Assembly: GCA_025529335.1 (NCBI GenBank) | Contig: JAMYHX010000459.1 | Location: 1-34,853 of the forward strand | DNA: 34,853 nucleotides | Source: Rhizopus sp. PT2906 | Lineage: Eukaryota > Mucoromycota > Mucoromycetes > Mucorales > Rhizopodaceae | Direction: 5' to 3' | In this document: positions 9,279-19,056 of the stretch, piece by piece | How the letters are laid out: each line of letters starts with the position of its first letter | How positions within the stretch are numbered: position 1 is the stretch's first letter | Made by a program: the position numbers and the translations under genes | The notes under the pieces: model-generated | The model's input: the letters and a program-made list of their open reading frames with translations, nothing else | The model's database searches: none | Told to the model about the DNA's origin: nothing

Positions 9279-9641
9279 AAAAGAGCAACATTATATACAT
9301 CACTTTTTCATATATGCACCACACACACACACACGCACATATATATACTTAGAGTTCTTTTTTTTTTTTCTTACAACAAAAACAAACAAAAAAAAAGGGA
9401 GAAAGATTATTCTAGATACATATACACACGCATACACATTTACACATGTAAACGCCTAATCATGTTCCCCTTCCTCCTCTTCATACCTTTATTTCCGCTT
9501 TTTTTTTATTTATTAACAAAGTATGTATGTAGTAACTTTTTCTCTTGCCTTTTTTTTTTTCTTTTTTTTTTTCCCCCCATCTTTTAATGTATATAAAACA
9601 GTAATAGTTACAATAAAAGTCGCTTGAAGCTATTTAAAGTG
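9279..9641. other. Convergent 3' region between Rua1-like and homeodomain genes
   Basis: 363 bp between two stop codons. It contains an (AC)n stretch near 9320, long T runs near 9357 and 9551-9572, and ATAAA-like signals. This probably holds both 3' UTRs and terminators; no gene seen. Confidence 0.6.
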
Positions 9642-10112
9642 TTATTTACAGGTACTTTCTTTATTATTATTATTATTATTATTGTTATTGTTATTGTTAT
9701 CAGCACTCATGTTTACGGGACAATATTTCCCTTTTCGAAAAGCTTGTCGTTTGTTCTGAAACCATATCTGAACCGCGCGCGGACTCATATTAAGCTTATT
9801 TGCCAATTCTTCTCTTAGACGAGCAGACGGGAACTGAGTCTTTTGAAACACGTTCTCGAGTATGTTCAGTTGATCCTTTGAGGCGTTTCTCCTTCTTCGT
9901 TTAACTTGTTTGTTATTAGAATAAAACGATGAATAGGCTGAATCTGGATGATCTAATCGGAAGGTTTCGTTATGTTCATATATCCAGCGAAATCTTCCAC
10001 AGTGTCGATGATCCTTGGGTTCCTCTGAATTGCATAATAGATAGGATATATTTAAAGGCAATGGTTTGTATGATGATGATTCTTGTGGTATATTTTGATT
10101 TCCAGAAATCAT
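9642..10112 (-). CDS. Homeodomain transcription factor
   Basis: A single open frame of 156 codons with no intron needed. Residues about 73-132 form a homeodomain: KRRRRNAS at the N-terminal arm, then helix 1 (QLNILENVFQK), helix 2 (SARLREELANKLNM) and the recognition helix with the diagnostic WFQNKR, including the invariant W, F, N and R. The C-terminus has a run of 12 Asn from an AAT/AAC repeat. The protein is short for a fungal homeodomain factor and shows no second domain; it is a Pho2/Yox1-type single homeodomain by sequence only, not a TALE or mating-type class. Convergent with the Rua1-like gene. A GTACCT donor-like site just before the stop leaves a small chance of a further 3' exon. 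Confidence 0.85.
   Translation of the reverse strand: MISGNQNIPQESSSYKPLPLNISYLLCNSEEPKDHRHCGRFRWIYEHNETFRLDHPDSAYSSFYSNNKQVKRRRRNASKDQLNILENVFQKTQFPSARLREELANKLNMSPRAVQIWFQNKRQAFRKGKYCPVNMSADNNNNNNNNNNNNKESTCK
9659..9702. repeat. TAT/TGT trinucleotide repeat
   Basis: Imperfect trinucleotide run that encodes the C-terminal Asn tract of the homeodomain protein on the minus strand. Confidence 0.85.
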
Positions 10113-10764
10113 AAAGTCAAGACAAGAGGAAAGGAAAGGAAAAAAAAAAAGGAAGAAAAAGAGAGAGAGAAAGAGATGGAGAGAAAGTTCATTTAATTGT
10201 ATTAAATTAAGGTTTCAACACATTAAAAGTTTGTATTGAAAAAATACCGCTTAAATAATCACTTTAATGGACAAATTGTCGTACCAAAGAAGAAAGGGTT
10301 GGTTAATTACAAAGATGATCACTTTTTGCTATTCTAACTGTTACTCAATGGTTTTAATCAACACAATGTATAGATTAAAAGTAATGCTTTGCAGTCACTG
10401 TTTGTTTATATAAAAGTGCTCCACTAATGTTTATCTTTGATCGTTAGTATCCTTGGGGGGTAACATCCTCATGAATATATAAATAATACCTTGCTTGGAA
10501 TAAGTACAGCACTAAAAGACTATATGTTCTATTATAATAAACAAAGAGTCTCTTCTTCTTTTGTGTTTGTATAAAATAAAAAAGAGATTGCACATTGTTT
10601 ATTTAAAGGAAAGAAAAAAAAAGCTATCATGTATCAATAAACGATACTTTGTTTGATAGTTTTTATTTTATTTCGCTGTTATGTGTACATTTGATTGTAT
10701 ATATTCTTGTATAAATGTGTGTTGCGTTGTGTGTGGTGTGCGTATATTTATATCAACTATGCAA
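10113..10764. other. Homeodomain gene 5' flank and complex I gene 3' flank
   Basis: 652 bp between two minus-strand genes. A purine-rich stretch (10125-10190) lies just upstream of the homeodomain ATG. The rest is AT-rich with GTGTGTGG-type repeats near 10715-10740. No gene or RNA recognised. Confidence 0.5.
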
Positions 10765-11083
10765 TTATGCACTGTCTTCATATCCAGAAGGAGGGTTACG
10801 AGAACGATTGGGGACTATCATAAAGAATCAATATAAGCATATATCTAAATATGAAAGCTATAAAACGTACGAGGATATGTAATAGGAAGTGGTTCGTAGC
10901 CTTTGAAACCAAAGTATTCACGTCTGATCTTGGGTACAGTCAATACCATGACAGGGCCTGAAGAATACAAGATTAAAAAAGTTGTTCATTTCAAACCTAA
11001 ATGTAATTACCAATTCCACCAAGAACGCATGACCAAAAGATGACTGGTCTTTCAATAGCAAAACGGTTCAAGGCTCTGAACAT
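10765..11083 (-). CDS. NADH:ubiquinone oxidoreductase 9.5 kDa subunit (complex I)
   Basis: A small three-exon gene easily missed because no exon is long: 11083-11011, 10957-10871, 10814-10765, giving 69 residues. The protein begins MFRALNRFAIERPVIFW and continues with a short hydrophobic segment (SCVLGGIGPVMVLTV), then PKIRREYFG, LPITYPLPNRSRNPPSGYED. This matches the fungal accessory complex I subunit known as NI9M / 9.5 kDa (NDUFA3-like): single membrane-spanning segment, PVM...P.IRR, ITYPxPxRPRxP and GYED near the end. It acts in the mitochondrial inner membrane as a structural subunit, with no catalytic residues. Introns are 53 and 56 nt with GTAATT and GTACGT donors. It shares its 226-bp upstream region with the divergent TBCB gene. 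Confidence 0.85.
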
Positions 11084-11309
11084 TTTAATACAAGAATAAT
11101 AGTAATAATGAAAAAATTGTGGGTCCTTCTAAAGTTGAACCGTCGTCGTGATGACGTCTACTTGTGACTGCGATTTACTTATTTTGCCCTTTGTACAACC
11201 CTTCAGGTACACACACGCACATAAGCACTATTTTGAGAAGCGGACTTTTTATAGTTTCTGTCATTATCTTTCTTTTTGACATGCTGTTTCTTCCTTTTTC
11301 TATTTCCTA
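11084..11309. promoter_or_regulatory. Bidirectional promoter, complex I subunit / TBCB
   Basis: 226 bp separate the two divergent start codons. TGACGTC at 11152-11158 contains the ATF/CREB core (GACGTC palindrome; one base short of the full 8-mer). Pyrimidine-rich tracts precede the TBCB start. Regulatory use is inferred from position. Confidence 0.5.
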
Positions 11310-11310
11310 A
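11281..11310 (+). promoter_or_regulatory. Upstream ORF overlapping the TBCB start (TAATG)
   Basis: ATG at 11281 opens a nine-codon ORF (MLFLPFSIS) whose TAA shares its last base with the ATG of TBCB at 11310. If the transcript includes this ATG, TBCB translation would depend on leaky scanning or re-initiation. The transcript start is unknown. Confidence 0.45.
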
Positions 11311-12158
11311 TGTCCATTGTTACTTTGTTTGTCGATACTTCTGAAGAGAAAGTCAGTACTGAAAGGCGATTTGATAAAGGGCTCACTATTTCCCAACTCA
11401 AGGTTTGACACAGAGGTGTTTTTATTTTCAGTTGTAGTTTTTTCTGATGAGCTCCTCTTTTTTTTTTATGTATATAGTATAAGCTTGAGCCTATCACAGG
11501 TATTCCTTATTCAACACAAGTAATTGAATTATATCAAGGAAATAGCCTGTTGGGTGTACTGGATGAAGAAGATAAAATGCTAGGAGCATACCCTGTTGAA
11601 GATTATATGAGACTGTATGTTAAAGACACCAATCCTCATCGTATCAAGAACCAGTATACAGATGTATCACTCGTTGAAAAATTTGAACTGACAGAAGAAG
11701 AGTATACCAAAAGATCAGGTATGAAAAGTTTATGTAAGGTGAAAGACAAGAATTCAACCATCTCCATCTTAGATACCGTTAGAGCTTTCAAGGAACGTAA
11801 CAAGTTGGGCCGTTTTTCAGAGGAGGCAGCCGCCAAAGAGCGAGCTATTGAGTTAGCTTACAAGGAAGCAGCAGAACATATCAAAGTTGGAGACAGATGT
11901 GAAGTGATTGTAGACGATGAATCTGTAAGACGACGAGGCACTGTTCGTTTCGTAGGTGAAACACAGTTTCAACCTGGCTTATGGGTGGGTGTTCAATATG
12001 ATGAACCTCTTGGTAAAAATGATGGAAGTGTCCAAGGTGTTCGTTACTTTACTTGTCCCAACAAGTACGGAGGATTTGTTCGTCCTACTAAAGTGAATGT
12101 AGGTGACTTTCCTGAAGAGGATTTGATGGATAGCGATGATGACCTTGAAGAAATGTAA
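11310..12158 (+). CDS. TBCB: Tubulin-folding cofactor B (CAP-Gly protein)
   Basis: Two exons, 11310-11402 and 11478-12158, give 257 residues, the usual family length. The N-terminal ubiquitin-like domain (about 1-85) includes FDKGLTISQLK-YKLEPITGIP, restored across the 75-nt intron. A linker and short coiled coil follow (RFSEEAAAKERAIELAYKEA). The C-terminal CAP-Gly domain (about 165-235) has GRCEV-type start (GDRCEV), RRRGTVRFVGET, GLWVGVQYDEPLGKNDGS, YFTCPNKYGGFVRP; the GKNDG motif that binds EEY/F tails is intact. It ends in an acidic tail DDLEEM. TBCB works with TBCE in the cytosol to fold and dissociate alpha-tubulin (Alp11 in fission yeast). Start chosen at the ATG that gives the beginning of the ubiquitin-like fold (MSIVTLFV). 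Confidence 0.93.
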
Positions 12159-12325
12159 ACGAATAATAAAACTACACTCTTCTTTTCTATCATCCCCAAA
12201 ATTGCTATTGGCTTTCTTTGCTCAAGCTGTCACAAATTGTCCAATCAGGAAAAAGTGTTGTTCACCCTTTCTCTTTTTTTTTTCTTTTTCAAAAAAAAAA
12301 ATTCTTAGCTGTTCCATTTTGCATA

Positions 12326-13407
12326 ATGTCAGAGGAAACAGTAAGTAGAAACAAAGGCTTATGAGTACGCTTGACTTATCATTTCTTAGTTTGATAAAAG
12401 AAAAAACTATGCAGCAGAGGATCGAAGAAGGTAGTTTTTTGTTTTGTCCTGTTTATTATTCATTAACATTTTGAATTTAGATCGTTGAATTCAGAAAGCG
12501 ATGAAGAAGAATTGGATGAATTTGGTAGAGTAAAACGTCGCAGAGAGAAATTTAAGAGCGAACGTGCAGAAGAGAAAGAATATGACGATAGATCTGACAG
12601 TGATCGCGACATGCACAGAAGAGACGATAGATACCACTCCAAGCGCCGTCGACGACGATCCTCTTCTTCTTCTCTTTCTCCTAGACGATCTTATCATAGA
12701 CGATATTCGGATGATTCTGATAGTGATTACGATCGTAGACACATTAGACACAATCGATCTAACTACAGATCATCATCCCATTATCACAGTCATCCCCGTC
12801 ATTATCACTCAAGCAACAGAGATGTAATTTATCATATCTTATTGATAACTCTTAGACTAACCATTTTTCTTAAGCCTTACTCTGAAGCAGCACAATACCT
12901 TGATACAGAATTCTATTCCAACAAGATATATGTAGGAGAACTTGAAAATATCACAGCAGATCAATTGAGAGACGCATTCTCTCGCTTTGGTACGCTTGAG
13001 GATATACGCATGGCTGAAGGAAAGAAGTAAGTATTTCATTTGATAAATAACCATTACTAAAATGTCATTATAAAGTTATGCATTTGTTACCTTTGAGAAG
13101 AAAGAAGCAGCACTTGCAGCCATCAAAAATATGCATGGTGTGTTATTTGGTGCCAAGCAAATAAAAGGTATGAAACATTCCCCTTCTTGACATATATAAC
13201 TCATATTATCTAGTCAACCGAGCAAAGATACCTGAAAGAAATAAAGTAGGGTTTGGTAATGTCCCTTGGCAAGACGAGGATGGCTTGATGGCAAAGGAGG
13301 CGATGTACACTGACGATAGAAGTCGACCGGTATCCAAACCTATAGATGACGCTCAGCCTTTAGAGCCCATACCTCAGAGAGCTCTTACGACATATGACGA
13401 TCTTTAA
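12326..13407 (+). CDS. RS-rich protein with one RRM domain, likely splicing-related
   Basis: Six exons: 12326-12340, 12390-12430, 12481-12823, 12875-13026, 13076-13167, 13214-13407; 278 residues. First exon codes only MSEET. Residues 20-130 are acidic then Arg/Ser/Asp/His-rich (SSSSSLSPRRS, repeated DSDSD and RRH), typical of splicing factors. One RRM spans about 149-222 with RNP2 IYVGEL (151-156) and RNP1 NYAFVTFE (184-191), which only appears after removing a 49-nt intron. The tail contains FGNVPWQDEDGL and ends TTYDDL. The nuclear RNA-binding role is from the domain; the exact family is not recognised. The 51-nt intron at 12824-12874 is in-frame and free of stops, so retention would add 17 residues. 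It starts 167 bp after TBCB on the same strand. Confidence 0.85.
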
Positions 13408-13621
13408 ACTTGCATTTTATGTGCTCATCTGTACAGTAAAAAAATAAAAAATTGGGTTCTTTTATGCATTCATCGTATGAAACACGTTTAATGTTATGGT
13501 GAATACCATCAAATAATCTACATTATAACTATTTATTAGGTATTTAAATATAAATCCTTGTAAAAAAAAAAAAACTAGCAATATATATATATATATATAA
13601 ATGGGTGTGTATATGTACAGA
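13408..13621. other. Convergent 3' region with (TA)n
   Basis: 214 bp between the RRM gene stop and the sulfate permease stop. Contains AATAAAAAA (about 13442) and a (TA) run at 13581-13599. No gene seen. Confidence 0.6.
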
Positions 13622-16143
13622 TCAATCACTGGAAGATGATGAGGATCCTAATCCCTTGTCAGAAATGACACTTATTTTATCTACGTCTTGTTCTTGTTCA
13701 GTCCTTTGTCTTACAGATGCCTTAATAGCATCGTGAAGAGAACCAAAAAAGTAAGGAAATCTATCTTGAACAACTGACACCTTGTCTAGGTCGGCAGCAC
13801 TGAGAGAGCAATCGCACCATGGTTTACCATACTCATCTATCTTGCTGGGTAAAACAATATCGGTAGAGCTGGCATCTTCTTGATACTTGCTCATAATCTT
13901 TAAACCAATAATACGATCTTTCTTTTTCAGTTTCTCATTCACTTGTTCAATCTCGACGACTTCTTCACGACCTTTACCCTTTTCCTCCAGATGTGCCTTC
14001 ATACAGCAGCCCTTGGTACCATCTGGGTGCCAGTTCTTAAAAGACAGATCGGACAAGAACTTTCCAGGGGTTGCTGCATCTCTTCTTTGTGTACCAAAGC
14101 CAGCAAATAGCAGACACTTGCGAACATGAGGAGAGAGGCCAGGGACGATGTACCAAGAGACACGAGAACCTACGTATCTTTCTACAGCAATGGCAGTATC
14201 CATGAGAGTCTCCATACCAGTGAAATCCATCTGATGCACGCCCGACAAGTCGAGCACAATAGCCTTTAGCAGGGGCTTTTCTTGTTCCTTGCCAGGAGAT
14301 GCAACATTATTCCATGGTCTATCCCCAATTTTTTCTGCGAGGGGTTTGCCTTGTCGTGTGATCTTCTTGACCATGTCAATGAGTTTTTCAAAGATAAAGG
14401 AAGCGTTTTGGAAAACAATGTTTTCTTGAGGTTGGAAGCAAATGACAGATGGGTCAACTGGATGCAAGTAGGGCTTGAGCACAGGATGATCCATGGGGTA
14501 CAAGAGGGGTTTTTCGATTGAGGCTTCTTCATCCTGCTTTTCAACAGGTATATCGTCATCGAGGCTTCCCAAGAACGCGTATTGGGGTCGAGTTGTTCTA
14601 TAGATCTGAACTACAAGGGAAAGAACGACAGGAACGTAAACGCTGATGTCAATACGAGCGAAAAGTGAGATGATGTAAGCACAAGCAAAGATTAAGAGTT
14701 CAGTGGGATGTACGTCCCAAAATCTTTTCCAGACGGTGGGTCCAGAGATCAAATCTGACACGGCGTGTGCAATGATGGCAGCCAATGAAGCGTTGGGGAT
14801 GTATGTAAATGCAGGTGTGAAGACGTAGATGGATAGGACAACGATAATACCGACAAAGAAGCTTGTGAGAGGCGTACGCGTGCCTGACTTGGACATGACA
14901 GCCGTACGTGAGAATGCGCCTGTACCGGGATAGGCGCCAAAGAATGAGCCAAAGATATTGGCGATACCAATGGTAAACACTTCTTGGCTCATATCGACCT
15001 TGTAATCCGTGATCTTGCCCAGACTTGACGCGATTGCACCGTGTTCCATGACAAGAAGGACGACGATACCGATCAAGTCCGAACCAAAGAAGCCAACGAG
15101 ACTTGGTTTGATGGTAGGTGTGCCAATATGGCCAAATCCTGCAGGAACGTCGCCGATGATCTTGAAAGGACTCTTTTCGAAATGACCAAAATGGCTGATC
15201 ATGAAGCAAATGAGTGTGCTAAAGACTAAGACGACAATACTTCTGCTTGTATTAAAAAAGAAGATCAAGCGACCGTGACGTGGGTAGCGACGCATAAGAT
15301 GTTGGGCGAGGTACTTGACCACGTAAAGGTAGAGCAAGGATGTAAGGCCAAAGGCAGCATCAATCGTAGAATGGTTAAGGTTGATCAAGGTTTTACCAAA
15401 GACAAGATAAGGGGCTTCGGAGGTGTTGATTCCGGGAACACCAAATATTTTACTAAACTGGTTGATCACGATCGTTAAGCCACTTCCGGCCATAAACCCA
15501 GCAATCGCGGGCTGACAAATAAAGTAAAACAAAGGACCAAGACGCAAAAGACCGATGAGCATCGTGATGAAACCAGCAAACAAGGCAAGTGTAGTAACAG
15601 CATCCGTCATTGTCCATTCACCTGACAGGTACTGTGAAGTGGTAACAAATTTGGTAATGATTTGCCCCACAAGTAAAGACATGATAGCACTTGTGCCTGT
15701 GAAACAATGAATTAGACCAGAATTATTAAATTTTCTGCATATATTATTTTTTGACTTTTTCTAAAAATTTACCAATACTAATGTCCTTTGAAGTTCCAAA
15801 TAAGGGATATGAGATAACGCCTATAAAACTAGTATATAGCCCATAGACCGGTGGAAGATTAGCAATCTTGGCTAATTTCAGTTGGTTAATCCGAGACATG
15901 TCAAAAAAACAGAGGTAGCCATTTTTTACCATAAGCTAAACTTTGAGGGATAACCAATGTGCCAACCGTGACAGCGGCCGTTAGATCGCCAGAGAGCCAA
16001 ATCCAGTTGTAGTGCGGTAACCAATCGACGATAGGAAACATAGACCTAAAGTAAGATCTAGTTTGATGAGGCAATTGCTTGACTTGATCTTTGAACTGAT
16101 TCAAGTAGTTTGGCGGTGGAGTATCGGCGTATAGTATTGCCAT
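13622..16143 (-). CDS. SulP/SLC26 sulfate permease with STAS domain
   Basis: Three exons: 16143-15930, 15871-15773, 15696-13622; 795 residues. The N-terminal membrane domain (about 45-500) shows the SLC26 hallmark LVIPQSLAYA-KIANLPPVYGLYTS, split by an intron, followed by LFGTSKDISIG-TSAIMSLLVG across the second intron, then about ten further hydrophobic segments, with SRTAVMSKSGTRTPL in the transport core. The C-terminal STAS domain (about 515-650) carries KAIVLDLSGVHQMDFTGMETL. A hydrophilic Ser-rich tail ends the protein (GSSSSSSD). By family it imports sulfate (or another small oxyanion) across the plasma membrane; substrate is not proven by sequence. The homocysteine methyltransferase gene lies 582 bp upstream on the same strand. 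Start chosen at MAILYAD, preceded by ACC (Kozak-like). Confidence 0.93.
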
Positions 16144-16725
16144 GGTGACTGAGAAACTTGCTTGGTTCCAATGAAAAAGTAGAAAAGAAAAAGAATGAAT
16201 GAGAGGAGGCTTATTATATATCAGAGAGTTTAAAAAACTGATAATAGTGCAATAATTATAATCTTTTTTTAACCCAGACAATGAATGACAATTGGAATGA
16301 TAAGATTCAAAAAAGGACAGCAAAATTAATTATTGACACAGGGCAAACTTGAACAATTCGGGTAAATGCACAGTTCCCATGATACATCCTATATTTCTCA
16401 AACTGTGCCTTTTTTTAAACTCTTTATTCATGCTTTTTGCCGTTGATTTACATAAAAAATAGCTCAACATTAGCAAGTTGATATTAAAATACATTAACCT
16501 TTTCAAAAGAAAAAAGGAGTAATGTTGATCTTGGCTGAAACGACTACCAGGCATAGAAATGGTCGTTTGCCCTAGATATGACATCAATACCTTCTTATTT
16601 CTGTTGCGTGTGACAACCCCCTTGGGTTGACTTAAATAGTCCTAGTTTGGTAATATGATCAATAATGTGAAGAATTGCCATCCTTTTCATTGTTTCCAAT
16701 TTGTTTGTATCAACAAGTATTGAAT
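16144..16725. other. Upstream region of the sulfate permease gene
   Basis: 582 bp between the permease start and the stop of the methyltransferase gene. AT-rich, with T/A runs and a possible TATA (TTATATATCAG near 16213 on the plus strand). The E-box CACGTG, expected for Cbf1-type sulfur control, was not seen here. No gene. Confidence 0.5.
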
Positions 16726-17803
16726 TTATTTATGTAAGTGCGACTTTAAATTTCTGATGTGAGTAAAACCAGTTCCACAACATCCGCCTACAATCACACG
16801 TGGACCATATTCTTCCACACATTTTGCCATTAAATAGCCAAATTTATCCTCAGGTAGTTTGCAGGAGGTATCCCACGTTCTGGCTACAGCGTCCCACACT
16901 TCTCCACCGTCTGGGTAAAGCAAGAGTACCTTTTGGCTATTTTGTGCCTTGTTATGCTTTACGATGATGTCAATAAGTGACTCAATAAACTGTGGTTTCG
17001 TGCAGTTGATTCCTGTAGCAAACACATGATCGATTGTATCAAACAGCGCAAGTACATCTTGAAGCGGTGTACCATCAGCAATGTCATGATCAGATCGGCA
17101 TTGGAAAGAAACCGCCACAGGTGGCAATAGATCAAAATCGGATACTATGCTTGCAATAGCACGGGCTTCTAATGCCGAAGGTATAGTTTCAAACAAAATA
17201 AAATCCACTTTACTTTCCTTGGATTGAAGGAACACAGATAGACGTTCTTTGTGAAATTGAACCAGTTGATCCACACTTGTATCTCCATAGTTGCCTGTAT
17301 ACTCGGCACCGTTCGCGAGTATGGCCCCATAACAACCAATAGATAAGGCAACTAGCTTTGGGCTCGTATTTTCAGGATGTTCCTGAATAAATTCTTTTCT
17401 AGCTTCACAAGCTAAAGATATGCTTTTGTGCATTAGTTCAATTGCATGATCACGAGTATAGCCCGCCTGAGAGAACCCTTCGATCGATGCTTGATAGCTG
17501 CAAGTTGTAGCAATATTTGACCCAGCTTCATAATATGATTTATGAACAGACTATTTGTCGTCACTATACAAAACAAAAAACTTTCTTGATTTCTCTCTTT
17601 TACTTACTTTAACTGCCTCTGGGTCATCCTCTAAACACTTGGCTGACCACAGTTTACCTTTATTAAAAAGGTCACGTTGACACTTGTATAACGCTAGGCC
17701 AAAATAGAAAAAAGATCTGTTTACCTGACAAGTCTTTGTTAAACGTTCTTTCGAGTTCTGTTGCAAAACCGCCGTCGAGAATTAAGGGATACTGAAATGA
17801 CAT
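16726..17803 (-). CDS. Homocysteine S-methyltransferase
   Basis: Three exons: 17803-17725, 17657-17608, 17550-16726; 317 residues, the normal length for Mht1/Sam4-type enzymes. The start reads YPLILDGGFATELERTF, then LWSAKCLEDDPEAVK-SVHKSYYEAGSNIATTCSYQAS across the second intron. The zinc-binding cysteines are all present: INCTKP (about residue 224) and the GGCCGTG motif near residue 299. The enzyme transfers a methyl group from S-methylmethionine (or S-adenosylmethionine) to homocysteine to form methionine, in the cytosol. Introns are 57 and 67 nt. The gene lies next to the sulfate permease on the same strand, a sulfur-related pairing that may be coincidental. The upstream ATG at 17803 gives the expected N-terminus. 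Confidence 0.93.
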
Positions 17804-18361
17804 TACAAAGAAAAAGAGAGTTTACACTAACATACAGAAAAAGGACACACACACGTACATAGATAACTCAAACTCCGTTTGAATTTCTAATAAAGTAACT
17901 TTATTTTTCTAGTGAAACTTAGATGTATTAAGTAGTGTATTTATCTCTTTGACACATTTTTCTCGAAAAAACTTTCAGAATGACTAAAACTATACGCGTG
18001 ATCTCGGTGTAAATCTTTCAGGAAAAAATGTTTAGTGTCATTTTAGGTTAAAACGACGTAAACGCGCCAAAAAAATCTGTAAAGTGACCATGACTCATAA
18101 AGAGTTTTTTTTTACTCAAGAAAATAACATAAAGACACAAATATTTTAATAAAAAAATTTTATTGAAGTATAAAAAAAAAAAACCAGCCTTAATCCTAGG
18201 GTAAAGGAGTTAGATTAAATTCTAATCGAGTTTAGATAGTTATGATATGATTGCTTATGGTATCAGGATATGAAATAAACACGCTCTCGGTCATCATGTG
18301 TCCGTGTTAGCATGGAATGTTTTTTGCTCATCATGTCAAACAAATCATAACTATCTTGTTA
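17804..18361. other. Methyltransferase upstream region with a 13-bp inverted repeat
   Basis: AT-rich, with ACGCGT near 17994 and homopolymer runs (18107-18116, 18170-18182). AGATAGTTATGAT (from about 18234) recurs as its reverse complement ATCATAACTATCT (from about 18344), about 110 bp apart. No gene seen. Confidence 0.5.
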
Positions 18362-18609
18362 TGAAAACTTACCATAATCAGAAAAGGGAAACTTCTCTCT
18401 CTTCAAAGATATATAATCTTTATGAGTGTCCCCTATAAAATACATATAAAGTTAATAAAAGCACCCCCAAAAAAAAAAAGAACAAAGAATTATTGTTATT
18501 GTCAGATAAAGGGTAAGCTTGCATGGTTTATCGTCAATACTTTTTACGCCTGGGGCGGCAAAGCATTCATCATGGATAACAATAATTCCTTTCTTTACTA
18601 TGACATTAC
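18362..18609 (-). other. Possible two-exon coding remnant
   Basis: On the minus strand, an acceptor-like CATAAAAG (to 18610) is followed by a protein-like frame NVIVKKGIIVIHDECFAAPG. A GTATTG donor-like site, a branch-like TTAACT and a TTTTATAG acceptor then lead in frame to RDTHKDYISLKREKFPFSDYG and stop as KFS-TAA (or splice at TATG|GTAAGT). Both pieces look far more protein-like than surrounding AT-rich DNA. I could not find a start codon or upstream exons, since 18620-18680 is a CT-rich tract. Either a partial gene, a relic, or chance. Family not recognised. Confidence 0.25.
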
Positions 18610-18622
18610 CTTTTATGAATAT

Positions 18623-19056
18623 AGTGAATGAAAAAAAAAAAAAGAAAAGAGAAAAAGAGAGATAGAGCAGCTTTATTAAATGACAGTTAAAAAAAAATTT
18701 CTCGACAAGTGACCGCTCTAAAATCATGGGCTCACTTCAAAATAAGCGGAGAAAGAGTTGACTTTTAACAAGGATGACGATGAAGTAAACAAATAAACAT
18801 TGATTTGACATTCAAAAGAAGACGATGATTGAAAACATTTACATATTCTCAACGCATAACAGAGTACAAAAGACATGTCATGTTACGCCAAAGATGGAAT
18901 CAAACCAGAATATGTGATTCTTTAATTAAAAAAGTCTTTTTTTTATACAATTAATTACAACAGAAAAGAAAAAAGAAAAGGAAAGCAAAATACATGTAGT
19001 TTTGTTTGAGTGTAATATGAACAAAAAAAAAACATAAATCACAATAAAAGGGGGGG
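18623..19056. other. 3' flank of the WOPR gene, no gene seen
   Basis: Homopolymer-rich AT DNA downstream of the minus-strand regulator. An A run (18631-18643), scattered AATAAA-like signals on the minus strand. Nothing else recognised. Confidence 0.5.

Noticed and set aside
10435..10490. Possible tRNA-like stretch
   Set aside because: No acceptor stem, A/B boxes or TTCGA loop could be matched; the same holds for other intergenic regions checked by eye.
14700..15209. 169-codon minus-strand ORF inside the sulfate permease gene
   Set aside because: Shifted frame of a long conserved exon; rich in Arg, His and Trp as typical for out-of-frame reading.
13887..15478. Plus-strand ORFs opposite the sulfate permease
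   Set aside because: Antisense shadows of a well-supported gene.
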